From positions 1 to 47,605 of the forward strand of contig JBMNQI010000009.1 in assembly GCA_050944055.1 (NCBI GenBank): a stretch of 47,605 nt of DNA. The letters run 5' to 3'. Made by a program: the position numbers and the translations under genes. The stretch comes from JBMNQI01 sp050944055 (GTDB lineage: Bacteria; Bacillota; Clostridia; Oscillospirales; Oscillospiraceae). Positions 24,728 through 33,610 of the stretch are shown piece after piece (positions within the stretch are counted from its first letter, which is position 1; each line of letters starts with the position of its first letter). The notes below the pieces were generated by a model that saw only the letters and a list, made by a program, of their open reading frames with translations, did no database searches and was not told where the DNA came from.

Positions 24728-26203
24728 TTATTGATTCTCTAAAACCACAACTTTGTTTCGGCCATCATTCTTGGCCTTGTATAATGCTCTATCCGCATCC
24801 TCAATCAGTTCGTTCGGCAGCATGTCATTATCAGGAACAACTGATGCTACGCCTAAGCTTACAGTTAAACCGCTTTTTTCGTTTACTATTCCTAATTCTT
24901 CAACTCTTTTTCGTATTTCCTCGGCTACAACTTCTGCTCCCTTTGCAGTGGTGTTCATAAGCATTACCACAAACTCCTCACCACCGAAACGCGCCGCTAT
25001 ATCACTTGATCTTTTGATAACATTTTTTATAACATTTGCAATTTTTATCAATGCCTGGTCGCCTGCCAGATGACCATAGGTGTCATTAAAGAGCTTGAAG
25101 TTATCGATATCTGCCATTATAAGAGACAAGGGCATTTTTTCTCGTAAGCATATTTCCCAGGTTTTATTAAATACCATATCAAAAGCTCTTCTATTCTCAA
25201 TTGAAGTCAGGCCATCTATCATTGAAATCTGTTCAAGCTTTAAATTCGCAGCTTTCAACATTTCATTTGTTTTGTTCAGTTCCTCTGTTCTTTCATTTAC
25301 ACTGACTTCCAGTTTCCTGCTTAGCTTTCGATATTTCCTCACGAAATATATTGCGACCAATGCTACCAGAAATAAAAATATACTTGCTGTGTGTAAGTAG
25401 AATATCTGAAAATAATCTTCAGTCAGGTACAGCACTCTTTTTCCATGCCATTTTTCCATAATTTCATCAACAGTGCCGTCATCCGCAATAGATTTCAGGC
25501 CGGCGTTGATCAAATCCAGAGTTTCAGTATCACCTTTTCTGACAGCGATCCTTGAATACTGGATTTCAACAGGCGGGTCCACTATATTGATATTGGAAAT
25601 TCCGCTGTTTGCAAGCTCATATTCACCAATCCACCGATCCACAATGATCGCATCCAGCTCCCCGGCACTTAAGGCTTTGAATGAAGTGTTCCAATCATAT
25701 ATTTTTACAATATTGACGGATCCGTATCCTTGAAGCAATGAGCTTGGATATCCACCGGCTTCTACTCCGACACTTTTATTTTTAAGGTCCTCAATTCTCC
25801 TCAATGTCAAATTACCTGTTCTGACAAACATGGAAAATTCGGATTTGAGCAGGGGAGCTGAAAAATCATAAATCTTATTTCTTTCAGGATTTGGATTGAT
25901 CTGAAGAAGCCCGTCAGCATCGCCATTGAGCACCATCTTCTGTGCCTGCTCCCAGTTTTCCGTAAGCACAATAACTTCACAGCCAATACGGTCACCGATA
26001 GCCTTGGCAATATCGACTGCCACACCTTTAGCTGTCCCGTTATCATTGTATACAATGGGAGCCAGGCTTTCATTTCCTATCAAAACCAGTGCTCCACGGC
26101 CATAATCATTTACTGCATATCCACGTAAAGGCAAAATGATAATCAGTAAAGTAATAATAGCTGTAATTATTCCAGTCTTAAGCTGCTTAGCCTTAGATCT
26201 CAC
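24728..26203 (-). CDS. Diguanylate cyclase with periplasmic solute-binding sensor
   Basis: Membrane signalling enzyme making cyclic di-GMP, 491 aa. N-terminal membrane segment (about 8-28). An extracytoplasmic SBP_bac_3 domain (about 33-265; similar to amino-acid-binding proteins, with GVAVDIAKAIGDRIG and VGVEAGGYPSSLL) is followed by TM2 (about 277-297) and a coiled coil (NERTEELNKTNEMLKAANLK). The GGDEF domain (about 335-490) has an intact GGEEF active site and an RSSD inhibitory I-site five residues before it. GTG start at 26203 after GGGAGG. It is AT-richer than its neighbours and lies near a decayed recombinase, so acquisition is possible. Confidence 0.92.
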   Translation of the reverse strand: MRSKAKQLKTGIITAIITLLIIILPLRGYAVNDYGRGALVLIGNESLAPIVYNDNGTAKGVAVDIAKAIGDRIGCEVIVLTENWEQAQKMVLNGDADGLLQINPNPERNKIYDFSAPLLKSEFSMFVRTGNLTLRRIEDLKNKSVGVEAGGYPSSLLQGYGSVNIVKIYDWNTSFKALSAGELDAIIVDRWIGEYELANSGISNINIVDPPVEIQYSRIAVRKGDTETLDLINAGLKSIADDGTVDEIMEKWHGKRVLYLTEDYFQIFYLHTASIFLFLVALVAIYFVRKYRKLSRKLEVSVNERTEELNKTNEMLKAANLKLEQISMIDGLTSIENRRAFDMVFNKTWEICLREKMPLSLIMADIDNFKLFNDTYGHLAGDQALIKIANVIKNVIKRSSDIAARFGGEEFVVMLMNTTAKGAEVVAEEIRKRVEELGIVNEKSGLTVSLGVASVVPDNDMLPNELIEDADRALYKAKNDGRNKVVVLENQ

Positions 26204-26223
26204 AAACCCGCCTCCCGGAGTTC

Positions 26224-26252
26224 ATTATACTCTTTTTGCGAAAAATATCCAA
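26224..26252 (-). promoter_or_regulatory. Promoter of the diguanylate cyclase gene
   Basis: Minus strand TTGGAT (26247-26252), 17 nt, TATAAT (26224-26229), only about 20 bp ahead of the start, which implies a very short leader. Confidence 0.6.
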
Positions 26253-26418
26253 CCCGTCAACTGATACAGGTCTCCGTGGAGAGCGCATCGCATTGAGGCC
26301 TTGTCCTGCTTGATGCTGTTGCGTATGCTGCTGTCACTCGCTGTGTATATCGACTAATATAATACGAACGCTTATTTATTAAAATAAGGAACACTCGTCC
26401 GTTCATTCGCGCTTTGAA

Positions 26419-27307
26419 TTGCGAGTGTGCGAGTGTTTTACAGCGCGCAAATATTCTCGGCATAAACGCGAGGTCATCGACTTCAGGACGAAGGCGCGTA
26501 GAAAAGTTCCTGCCGAGCAGCACATCGTTAAGAAAAACACTCATGAGCAGATTGTGCCAGTGGCGCTCTGGAATGCCGTTCAAGAGGCCCGCAAGGGGCG
26601 CAGCACTCCGAAAAAGACTAAGCGCTCTCCGGAACTGAATTTGTTTGCCGGCTTTGTGTACTGTGCCGATTGCGGCGGGGTACTGGCCGCCACTAAGAAG
26701 GGCAACAAGAGCGTTGAGTACGACCTGCTGCGCTGTGCGCGTTACAACAACGGAGGAAAGAACGCATGCTCCAGCCACTCCATACGCTATGACGCGCTGA
26801 ATGATTTGGTGCTGGAGGACATTAAGCGTTACACCCGCTTAGCGGAAGAGGACGAGCAGGCGCTGATAGACAGTCTTTATCGGCAACTCATTGAGGAGGA
26901 GCAGGCCGATGTCCGGGCAAGGGAGAAAAAATCGATACCATGCGGCAGAAGCTCGAAATGTTGCGCAAGAAGATTAAATGTCTTTATGATGAGAAGTTTG
27001 AACACGGTATGAAGGAAGAGATTTTCCAGTCTATGCTGAAAGACTATCAGGAAGAAGAAGCGGTGCTTGAACAGAACTTGCCGGAATGGAAGCGGAAGCG
27101 ACTCAACCGCGCGATACCGAAAATAATATCGCTCGCTGGATGGACGCAGTGAAAAAAGCTATCACTGTCGATAAGCTGAGTCGGAGCCTGCTGGCGTCGC
27201 TGATAAGCCGCATCGTTGTGTACGAGCGCGAGAAAACGGATAACGGTTTCCGTCAGCGTGTCGACATTTATTACAAGTTCGTTGGAAATATCTCAAACTC
27301 GGAGTAA
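26419..27307 (+). pseudogene. Large serine recombinase remnant (5' truncated, two frameshifts)
   Basis: Three overlapping frames read as one C-terminal half of a large serine site-specific recombinase. The recombinase domain end (NTHEQIVPVALWNAVQEARKG) and zinc ribbon (FAGFVYCADCGGVLA, then RCARYNNGGKNAC) are at 26500-26780. The coiled-coil segment KLEMLRKKIKCLYDEKFEHG is near 26945. The last part, NNIARWMDAVKKAITVDKL then LISRIVVYEREK, is at 27120-27230. Frames change near 26935 and 27100. The catalytic N-terminal Ser domain is missing. It ends 65 bp from tRNA-Ser, which suggests the relic of an integrated element. Confidence 0.85.
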
Positions 27308-27341
27308 AGTTTCCAAAATAGCAAGCTCAGCAAATAAAAAA

Positions 27342-27371
27342 GGACTTATCACACAATAGTGTAATAAGTCC
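27342..27371 (-). terminator. Terminator of tRNA-Ser
   Basis: GGACTTAT / ATAAGTCC stem with inner ACAC/GTGT pairing. On the minus strand it is followed by TTTTTTATTT. Confidence 0.85.
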
Positions 27372-27372
27372 G

Positions 27373-27465
27373 TGGCGGAGAAGGAGGGATTCGAACCCTC
27401 GAGACCCTTATGGGGCCTACACGATTTCCAGTCGTGCGCGCTCGACCAAACTACGCGACTTCTCC
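27373..27465 (-). tRNA. tRNA-Ser (anticodon GGA)
   Basis: Class II tRNA with a 7-bp acceptor (GGAGAAG / CTTCTCC), anticodon loop CTGGAAA, a long variable arm (GGCCCCATAAGGGTC), T-loop GTTCGAATC, and encoded CCA. Confidence 0.95.
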
Positions 27466-27869
27466 ACGTTTGACCGAATAAAAAAATATTCAGTTTCGCT
27501 GCCCCGGCGGACAGCGTCAATTATTATTACATTATTTTTGTCTTTAGTCAATACCCAGATTGTGAAAAGAAAGAGCGGCTTTTTGTTCGGGTGTCAATTA
27601 TGCCCCGGCGTGCCTGTTCGAATCCGACGATATTCAACGCCGGGCTCCGACTCACTTTGACCGGGCCTATTAGGTTCGCTCAAAAAGCATTGACACCATC
27701 GCGCTTTATGTGCTACGCTTACCATGACAATCCGCTTCTTTTTGTTCGGTTTTGACTTTTTTGTCACTCACCGCCTTACCAAGTGGGCGGCTTGTCTCTT
27801 AGCTTATCTAGGATACCTCGAAAATTTTAAACCCGGTAATATACGTTAGAATCCGAAAAGGTGATGATT
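27466..27869. other. Intergenic stretch without a gene; short repeats
   Basis: About 400 bp, no supported ORF. CTTTTTGTTCGG occurs twice in direct orientation (about 27571 and 27740). GGTGTCAAT and ATTGACACC form an inverted pair about 95 bp apart (near 27584 and 27687). A tRNA T-loop-like GTTCGAATCC lies at about 27618. Possibly the scar of an excised or decayed element. Confidence 0.3.
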
Positions 27870-28052
27870 ATGCCTGAAACGATTTCCATGTACGAAAAAA
27901 TCGCGCGTGTGAACCTGCTGGAGCTAAACGAAGCCGATTTGTCCGGCGTGTATATTATAGTCAGTATTCTTTGCGCGTTAATGGCAGCCGCTTATATAGC
28001 GGACAGGATAAAACAAAAAAAGCTGAGCGAAAAAAACCGCCGCGATAACTGA
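27870..28052 (+). CDS. Small single-pass membrane protein, unknown function
   Basis: 60 aa. One hydrophobic helix (about 28-47; GVYIIVSILCALMAAAYIA) is followed by a very basic tail (DRIKQKKLSEKNRRDN), so it is predicted N-out or N-short with the basic tail in the cytoplasm. ATG 27870 is preferred: AAGGTGA precedes it by 6 nt, while the GTG at 27861 lies inside that site. Its last codons form the left arm of a bidirectional terminator shared with pgi. No family recognised. Confidence 0.6.
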   Translation: MPETISMYEKIARVNLLELNEADLSGVYIIVSILCALMAAAYIADRIKQKKLSEKNRRDN

Positions 28053-28064
28053 GCGCGGCGGTTT
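28034..28064. terminator. Bidirectional terminator overlapping the end of the small ORF
   Basis: AAACCGCCGCG / CGCGGCGGTTT arms, 9-nt loop, T or A runs on both sides. It serves the small membrane protein gene and pgi. Confidence 0.85.
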
Positions 28065-28067
28065 TTC

Positions 28068-29387
28068 TCATCTTATTCTGTTCTCTATATTTCTGCGGAG
28101 GTCGTCGTAGCCGGGCTTGCCGAGAAGCGCCAGCATATTTCTTTTATACGCCTCGACCCCGGGCTGATCGAATGGATTGAGATTTCGGACATATCCCGAT
28201 ACGGCGCAGCTCAATTCAAAAAAGTAAATCAGCCCGCCCAGCGTGCGCTCGTCGGCTCTCTCCGCGGATAGAATCATATTAGGCACGCCGCCGTCGGCAT
28301 GCGCCAGCAGGGTCGCGAGGGCTGCCTGTCTGTTGATGAAGCCGAGGTCCCGCCCGGCGAGGTAATTCAGCCCGTCAAGGTCGGAGCTGCTCCCCGGTAC
28401 GCTCAGGCTTTTTCGCGAACTCTCAAATAACAGCGCGGTTTCAAACAAAATCGGCTCGCCGTCCTGAATAAACTGGCCGAGGCTGTGCAGGTCGGCGGTG
28501 AACTCGGCGCTTGCGGGGAAGATGCCGCGCCCGCCCTTGCCCTCGCTTTCGCCGAAGAGCTGTTTCCACCACTCGCTCATAAAGCGGAAGCCCGGCTCAA
28601 AATAGGCGAGCAGCTCAATTTTTCTGCCCTTTTCGTATAACAGGTTGCGGGCCGCCGCATACTGCCACGCGATATTGGACATATCGCGCCTGGAGTAAAG
28701 CCTCATGGCCTCGCAGGCTCCCGCGAGCACCTCGCGCACGTCGAGCCCATAGACGGCCATCGGCAGCAGGCCTACGGCAGACAGGACGCTGTACCGCCCG
28801 CCGACGTCGCGGGGGACGGTAAAAGTTTCGTAACCCTCTCTGTCGGCCATTTCACGAAGAGCGCCGGAGCCCGGGTCGGTAGTCGCGTATATGCGCCCTG
28901 CGGCTGCTCCTTCGCCGTATTTCTCGGCGAGGAGGTTTTTAAAAAGCCGGAAGGCGATAGCAGTCTCAAGCGTCGTTCCCGACTTTGACACGACGTTTAC
29001 AGAGAAATCGCGGTTTCTCAGAGCGTCCAATACATTGCCTATGCTGTCGGGCGAGAAGCCGGCGCCCGCGAAGTAAATCTCAGGCCCTTTTCGTCCCGGG
29101 CTTTGCATAAGCTCGATTACCGCTCTCGCGCCCAGATAGGAGCCGCCGACGCCGATAACAACCAGAGCCTCGGAAGACTCGCGAATCCGCCGCGCGGCCG
29201 TGAGGAGGCGCTTAAGCTCGTCCCCGTAAAGCATGCGCTCCGGCAGAGTGAGCCAGCCGGTCATCTCTCCGCCTGGGCCGGATGCCGAGCTAAGCGTTTC
29301 GTGCGCCTTTTCAAGGCGCGGAACAAAGCCTTCAAACTCATCCGGGCCGATTGCTGCAAATATATTGCGTGTATCAAGCTTGAGCAT
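28068..29387 (-). CDS. pgi: Glucose-6-phosphate isomerase
   Basis: Cytoplasmic glycolytic enzyme interconverting glucose-6-P and fructose-6-P, 439 aa, the short bacterial type (about 450 in Bacillus). It shows the SIS-domain phosphate loop VIGVGGSYLGARAVIE, VVSKSGTTLETAIAF, the signature GGRYSVLSAVGLLP, the active-site region near NYLAGRDLGFINRQA (domain 2), and the C-terminal NPFDQPGVEAYKRNM with the base-region Gln/Lys. ATG 29387 follows AAGGAAGG. Complete. Confidence 0.96.
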   Translation of the reverse strand: MLKLDTRNIFAAIGPDEFEGFVPRLEKAHETLSSASGPGGEMTGWLTLPERMLYGDELKRLLTAARRIRESSEALVVIGVGGSYLGARAVIELMQSPGRKGPEIYFAGAGFSPDSIGNVLDALRNRDFSVNVVSKSGTTLETAIAFRLFKNLLAEKYGEGAAAGRIYATTDPGSGALREMADREGYETFTVPRDVGGRYSVLSAVGLLPMAVYGLDVREVLAGACEAMRLYSRRDMSNIAWQYAAARNLLYEKGRKIELLAYFEPGFRFMSEWWKQLFGESEGKGGRGIFPASAEFTADLHSLGQFIQDGEPILFETALLFESSRKSLSVPGSSSDLDGLNYLAGRDLGFINRQAALATLLAHADGGVPNMILSAERADERTLGGLIYFFELSCAVSGYVRNLNPFDQPGVEAYKRNMLALLGKPGYDDLRRNIENRIR

Positions 29388-29523
29388 ATGAGGCCTTCCT
29401 TTACAGCTTTATTATATGAGGCGCCGGAAAAACTCCGGCTATAACCGCCTCATTATTGATTACTGTAAATCTTATCCTATCGGCGGGTGAATTTCAATAT
29501 CTAATGGAAGGCTGATGCTCCGG

Positions 29524-30657
29524 TCACCTCGAGAAAAGAGCCGTCAGCAGTTTTTTATAAACCCCGAAATACCCGAGGCGTTCAACGGTTTCGGCGGCCA
29601 CAAGGTCGCGGACCATCAGCATGCCGTCGGCGTTCTGTATTGTCATTTCCCCGAGCTTCGTGCCCTTTTTAACGGGGGCCTCAACAGTTTCGGGAAGCTT
29701 CACAGTCTTCGTAACGCCTCCGGCGCGGCTTTTTTCAACAAGAATATGGTCGTTTCCTTCGGGCATGACGGCGACAGATTCGTTTTCGCCGAGCTCAACG
29801 TGTATCTCGGGCAGGGGGGATTCGGGGGAGGCGTCTACAAGTGCGTAATTTGCAAAGCCGAAGCCAAGTAGGCTCTTGGCGGCTTCAAATCGGTCGTTTG
29901 AGGTCGGGGCCTTGAGCACCACGGCAATAAGCTCCATGCCGTCGCGCTCGGCCGAAGCGGCCAGGCAGTGCAGCGCTGTTGAAGTGAAGCCCGTCTTTAG
30001 ACCGGTAGTGCCCTCGTAAAAACGGACGAGCCTGTTTGTGTTTGTAAGGCCGAATTCTCCGTTTCTGACGGTATCCATCCATACAGTCGAGTATTTTTTA
30101 ACCAGGTCGTGCTTCAACAGCTCGCGAGACATCAGACCTATGTCATAGGCTGTAGTCAGGTGGCCGTCGGCGGGCAGGCCGGTACAGTTAATAAATGTCG
30201 TTTCGTTCATGCCGAGCTCTTTGGCGCGGTCGTTCATAAGCGAGGTAAAGCTGTCCTCGCTTCCCGCTATCTGCTCTGCAAGTGCCACGGCCGCGTCGTT
30301 GGCCGAGGAGATGATTACTGATTTGAGCAGGTCCTCGACTGACATCTGCTCGCCTTCCTTAAGATATATCTGCGAGCCGCCCATTGAGGACGCGCGCGTG
30401 CTTGCAGTCACTATGTCCGAAAGCTTAAGCTCGCCCCGGTCAATAGACTCGACTATCAGAAGTATAGTCATAATCTTCGTGACGCTGGCCGGAGCCAGAC
30501 GCTCATGCGCGTTTTGCTCATACAGTATCGTGCCCGTTTCCTTCTCCATAAGGATTGCCGAGGGCGTGTTTATTGAAGGCGGCGATGCGGCCATTGCAAC
30601 CCCGTTTGCGCCGGTTATTATTGATATGGCGGCTATCAGGGCGATAATGCGTTTCAT
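29524..30657 (-). CDS. dacF: D-alanyl-D-alanine carboxypeptidase (PBP5/DacF type)
   Basis: Low-molecular-weight penicillin-binding protein that trims the terminal D-Ala of peptidoglycan stem peptides outside the membrane. About 377 aa. Signal peptide 1-24 (MKRIIALIAAISIITGANG, then VAMAAS). Peptidase S11 domain with SxxK in APASVTKIMT, SxN in SSANDAAVALA and KTG in TGLKTGFTS. PBP5_C beta domain (about 270-350) and a C-terminal amphipathic anchor (YFGVYKKLLTALFSR). ATG 30657 is chosen (GAAAGGAATGG upstream, signal peptide begins there); the frame stays open to 30807 but adds 50 unrelated residues. Confidence 0.93.
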   Translation of the reverse strand: MKRIIALIAAISIITGANGVAMAASPPSINTPSAILMEKETGTILYEQNAHERLAPASVTKIMTILLIVESIDRGELKLSDIVTASTRASSMGGSQIYLKEGEQMSVEDLLKSVIISSANDAAVALAEQIAGSEDSFTSLMNDRAKELGMNETTFINCTGLPADGHLTTAYDIGLMSRELLKHDLVKKYSTVWMDTVRNGEFGLTNTNRLVRFYEGTTGLKTGFTSTALHCLAASAERDGMELIAVVLKAPTSNDRFEAAKSLLGFGFANYALVDASPESPLPEIHVELGENESVAVMPEGNDHILVEKSRAGGVTKTVKLPETVEAPVKKGTKLGEMTIQNADGMLMVRDLVAAETVERLGYFGVYKKLLTALFSR

Positions 30658-30800
30658 ATCTGACCATTCCTTTCGATGTCTGTTCGCGGAATGACCCTGA
30701 CCGGGCCCTCCGTGCCCATGTTTCCTATCGCTTAATCCCTTTCTAAATATTGTGGAGAAAGGTAAAGTTTTATTCAAATGGAAATGAGGCAAAAATTTAC

Positions 30801-30828
30801 TTGCCAAATCTAAAAAAATGTATATAAT
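30801..30828 (+). promoter_or_regulatory. Promoter of tRNA-Gly
   Basis: TTGCCA, 16-nt spacer, TATAAT, 23 bp before the mature tRNA. Confidence 0.6.
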
Positions 30829-30851
30829 ATTTTAGCGTATAGTCGATTTTC

Positions 30852-30925
30852 GCGGGTGTAGTTCAATGGCAGAACATCAGCTTCCCAAGCTGAATACGAG
30901 GGTTCGATTCCCTTCACCCGCTCCA
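30852..30925 (+). tRNA. tRNA-Gly (anticodon CCC)
   Basis: GCGGGTG / CACCCGC acceptor, anticodon stem TCAGC/GCTGA with loop TTCCCAA, T-loop GTTCGATTC, encoded CCA; 74 nt. Confidence 0.95.
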
Positions 30926-30943
30926 CCTGGTCATAAAAAACAC

Positions 30944-30995
30944 GGCGGATTATTCCGCCCCTTAAAAGCTTCGCGCCGGGCGCGAACGCTTTAAG
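30944..30995 (+). terminator. Tandem hairpins after tRNA-Gly
   Basis: GGCGGA/TCCGCC (30944-30959), then a longer stem TTCGCGC/GCGCGAA with outer CTTAAAAGC/GCTTTAAG (30961-30995). Confidence 0.5.
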
Positions 30996-31049
30996 CCGGA
31001 CTCCCGCACAATGCGGAGCGTGCGAAACTGGTGCACAGACTGCCGGAAT

Positions 31050-31078
31050 GGGCGGACGTACGTCCGCCCTTTATTATT
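31050..31078 (+). terminator. 20-bp perfect palindrome followed by T-rich tract
   Basis: GGGCGGACGT followed by its exact complement, then TTTATTATT, 28 bp ahead of the patatin start. It is either a terminator of upstream transcription or a regulatory site of the patatin operon. Confidence 0.45.
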
Positions 31079-31097
31079 GGGAGAGGGAGGCGGCGGC

Positions 31098-31979
31098 GTG
31101 AAAAAGGGCATAGTCTTTGAGGGCGGAGGCATGCGCGGGCTTTATACGGGCGGCGTGATTGACGTCCTGCTTGAAAACTCTGTTTACGCCGATTATGTTA
31201 TCGGGGTCTCGGCCGGCGCCTGCAACGCTTTGAACTATCTGTCCGGGCAGTTGGGGCGCGCGGCGTCCGTGAATCTCGACTTTCTTGACGACAGGCGTTA
31301 TTTGGGCCTTTACTGCATTTTGAGGGAACGCTCGGTATTTGGCATGAAATTCGGCTTTGAGACCGTGCCGAACAAATTAAGGCCTTTTGATTACGACGCT
31401 TTTATATATAATCCGTGCCAAATGGAAACAGTAATTACGGAGGCTGAAAGCGGCAGGGCCGAATACCGCCCGAAGGAGGAAATTGCACGCGGCGATTTTT
31501 CCATCCCGCGCGCCTCAAGCTCTTTGCCAATATTCTCGCCGCCCGTTAACTTAGGCGGCAGGGCGTATTACGACGGCGGCGTCGCCGACCCGATACCTGT
31601 GTCCCGCGCGCTTGACTGCGGGTGCGACAGGCTGCTTATAGTACTGACTCAACCCCGGGGCTACGTAAAAAAGCCGCAGAGCGGCCGCCTTATATATAAA
31701 ACCGTACTTCGAAAATACCCGAAGACAGCCGAAGCGATAATGCACAGGCACGAGGTTTACAACGCAGAGCTGGATTTAATAACAAAACTGGAGGCCCGGG
31801 GCACAGCGCTTGTCCTCGCGCCGTCCCGGGCAACGGGAGTCGGGCGTTTTGAGAGAGACCGAAAAAAGCTGAAAGAGCTCTATGAGCTCGGGCGTGCGGA
31901 TGCCGAAGCGAGGCTTTCGCAGCTCCGGGAGCTGTTCGGTTTATCCGTTCCCGAACCGTTGACGACAAAGGAGTCGTGA
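31098..31979 (+). CDS. Patatin-like phospholipase
   Basis: Predicted cytoplasmic acyl-ester hydrolase with a Ser-Asp dyad, 293 aa. The oxyanion loop GGGMRGLYTGG is at about 8-18, the nucleophile elbow GVSAGA (Ser near 42), and the catalytic Asp is in YDGGVADPIPV (about 190). The GTG 31098 start follows GGGAGG and begins directly at MKKGIVFEGGG; an open frame upstream to 31011 has no ribosome site. It is the first of three tightly packed genes (membrane protein, HAD phosphatase), which hints at lipid metabolism but no more. Confidence 0.92.
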   Translation: MKKGIVFEGGGMRGLYTGGVIDVLLENSVYADYVIGVSAGACNALNYLSGQLGRAASVNLDFLDDRRYLGLYCILRERSVFGMKFGFETVPNKLRPFDYDAFIYNPCQMETVITEAESGRAEYRPKEEIARGDFSIPRASSSLPIFSPPVNLGGRAYYDGGVADPIPVSRALDCGCDRLLIVLTQPRGYVKKPQSGRLIYKTVLRKYPKTAEAIMHRHEVYNAELDLITKLEARGTALVLAPSRATGVGRFERDRKKLKELYELGRADAEARLSQLRELFGLSVPEPLTTKES

Positions 31980-31981
31980 AG

Positions 31982-32770
31982 ATGCGCAAAAAGATAATAC
32001 TGCCGCTGTTTGCGGCGGCAGCCGGTTTTGCGGGGGCGTTTCTCAGAAAAATGCAGCGTGAAACAGGATTTGAGCCGGATACCGGCCTTGCAATAGCGGG
32101 AAACCCGTGGAACCTCGCGCTTATAGCGCTGAGCATAATCGTGGTTGCAATACTTCTTGCTGCCGTTTCAGGCATGCGCGCTCGCGAAACGAGCGGGGGT
32201 TTCGAATCGGGCGAGGGGAATCTCACGCATTTTATTATGGCGGCGCTCGGTTCTCTCGCGCTTATTATGGCCTGCCTGCTCGAGCTGTACATTTTTTTGG
32301 AGCGGGGGGATATGCTTCGGAACCTGCTTTTGCCGCTGCTCGGGCTTAGCGCGGTAATCTGCCAGGTAGTCTATACCGCCGCAATATTCAAAGGCGCCGA
32401 CTACAGAAGATTCGGGGGCGCGGCCGTAATTCCGGTTTTTTTCCTTTGCTTTCTGCTCGTCATATGCTATAAGGAGCGGGCTGCCGATCCGGTCATACTT
32501 GACTATGTCTATGAGTTTTTCGCGGTCATCTGCGGCATACTTTCGTTCTATTATGCCTCCGGCTTCTTCTTCCTGAGATGCAGGCCGAAGCTTTTATTGC
32601 TTTTTTCGCTGCTCGGCATTTACTTTACGCTTGTAACCGCCGCAGACAGCCATAACGCCGAGGAATACCTGACCTTCATTTATATCGGCATATATATGCT
32701 TGTGCACGCGCTTTCCGCGATTTCCGCCGCAGGCTTTGACAACAATCCCCGAGAGGACTTAAACGAATGA
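31982..32770 (+). CDS. Polytopic membrane protein, unknown function
   Basis: 262 aa, about seven hydrophobic helices (for example LALIALSIIVVAILLAAVSG near 45-65 and FIMAALGSLALIMACLLELY near 82-101). The N-terminus is MRKKIILPLFAAAAGFAGAF. No catalytic motif is recognised. ATG 31982 is chosen over GTG 31976 because AAAGGAG precedes it by 8 nt. It starts 2 bp after the patatin stop and overlaps the HAD gene by 4 bp (ATGA), so it is translationally coupled to both. Resembles uncharacterised Clostridia membrane proteins. Confidence 0.8.
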   Translation: MRKKIILPLFAAAAGFAGAFLRKMQRETGFEPDTGLAIAGNPWNLALIALSIIVVAILLAAVSGMRARETSGGFESGEGNLTHFIMAALGSLALIMACLLELYIFLERGDMLRNLLLPLLGLSAVICQVVYTAAIFKGADYRRFGGAAVIPVFFLCFLLVICYKERAADPVILDYVYEFFAVICGILSFYYASGFFFLRCRPKLLLLFSLLGIYFTLVTAADSHNAEEYLTFIYIGIYMLVHALSAISAAGFDNNPREDLNE

Positions 32771-33417
32771 AACTGGACAGGGAATTTATAATCTTTGACC
32801 TCGACGGCACTATAGCTGACTCTGAGGAAGGCATAATAAACTCGGCGATTTATGCGCTTGAGCGCTTCGGTTTTGAGTACGGCAGCCGCGAGGAGCTGCG
32901 CAAGTTTATCGGCCCCCCGCTTCGAGACAGCTTCATAGAGTTTTGCGGCTTTGACGGCGAGAAGGCGGATGAGGCGACGGCTGTATACAGGGAATACTAT
33001 TCCGTAAAAGGGCTTTATGAGTGCCGGATATACGAGGGTATACCGCAGGTGCTCGAAGCTCTGAAAAGCGCCGGAAAAAAGCTATATCTCGCGACGTCAA
33101 AGACCGAGGTTTACGCAAGGGAGGTACTGCGCTATTTCGGCTTAACCGGCTATTTCGAATTTGCTGGAGGCGCCCAGGACAAAATCCGCACAGGGAAATC
33201 GAAGGTTCTCAGATATGTTATTGAAGAGGGCGGCATAACGGATTTAGGCCGGGCCGTCATGATAGGCGACCGGACATACGATATAACCGGGGCGGCCGCT
33301 ATGGGCATAGACGCTATAGGAGTGCTTTACGGCTTCGGGTCGGAGGAGGAGCTTATAAACTCGGGCGCCGCCGCGCTGGCCAAAACGCCGATGGATCTGC
33401 TTTCTATTTTACTTTAA
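32767..33417 (+). CDS. HAD-family phosphatase (phosphoglycolate phosphatase-like)
   Basis: Cytoplasmic Mg-dependent phosphohydrolase of HAD subfamily IA, 216 aa. Motif I FDLDGTIADSEEG (nucleophile Asp), cap helices (about 20-85), motif II Ser/Thr in LYLATSKTE, motif III Lys around GKSKVLRYV, and motif IV GDRTYDITGA. Best fits Gph or PpaX-like enzymes. Its ATG overlaps the stop of the membrane protein. Natural substrate cannot be told from sequence. Confidence 0.92.
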   Translation: MKLDREFIIFDLDGTIADSEEGIINSAIYALERFGFEYGSREELRKFIGPPLRDSFIEFCGFDGEKADEATAVYREYYSVKGLYECRIYEGIPQVLEALKSAGKKLYLATSKTEVYAREVLRYFGLTGYFEFAGGAQDKIRTGKSKVLRYVIEEGGITDLGRAVMIGDRTYDITGAAAMGIDAIGVLYGFGSEEELINSGAAALAKTPMDLLSILL

Positions 33418-33436
33418 ATATTGGCTCGAATTTGAC

Positions 33437-33465
33437 TTGACAAATAGATTCAGTTTACGTATAAT
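33437..33465 (+). promoter_or_regulatory. Consensus sigmaA promoter of the Met-Glu-Val tRNA operon
   Basis: Exact TTGACA, 17-nt spacer, exact TATAAT, 30 bp before tRNA-Met. Confidence 0.9.
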
Positions 33466-33494
33466 GTCCATTGCCTGATTTTCAGGAGGTATTC

Positions 33495-33571
33495 GGCGGC
33501 ATAGCTCAGTTGGCTAGAGCATGCGGTTCATACCCGCAGTGTCGTTGGTTCAAATCCAACTGCCGCTACCA
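33495..33571 (+). tRNA. tRNA-Met (anticodon CAT, elongator type)
   Basis: GGCGGCA/TGCCGCT acceptor, anticodon loop TTCATAC, encoded CCA; 77 nt. The paired first base argues against the initiator tRNA. Confidence 0.93.
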
Positions 33572-33610
33572 GTCTGGGGGCGGACCTTTTCGTCTGTCCC
33601 CAATTCATAA

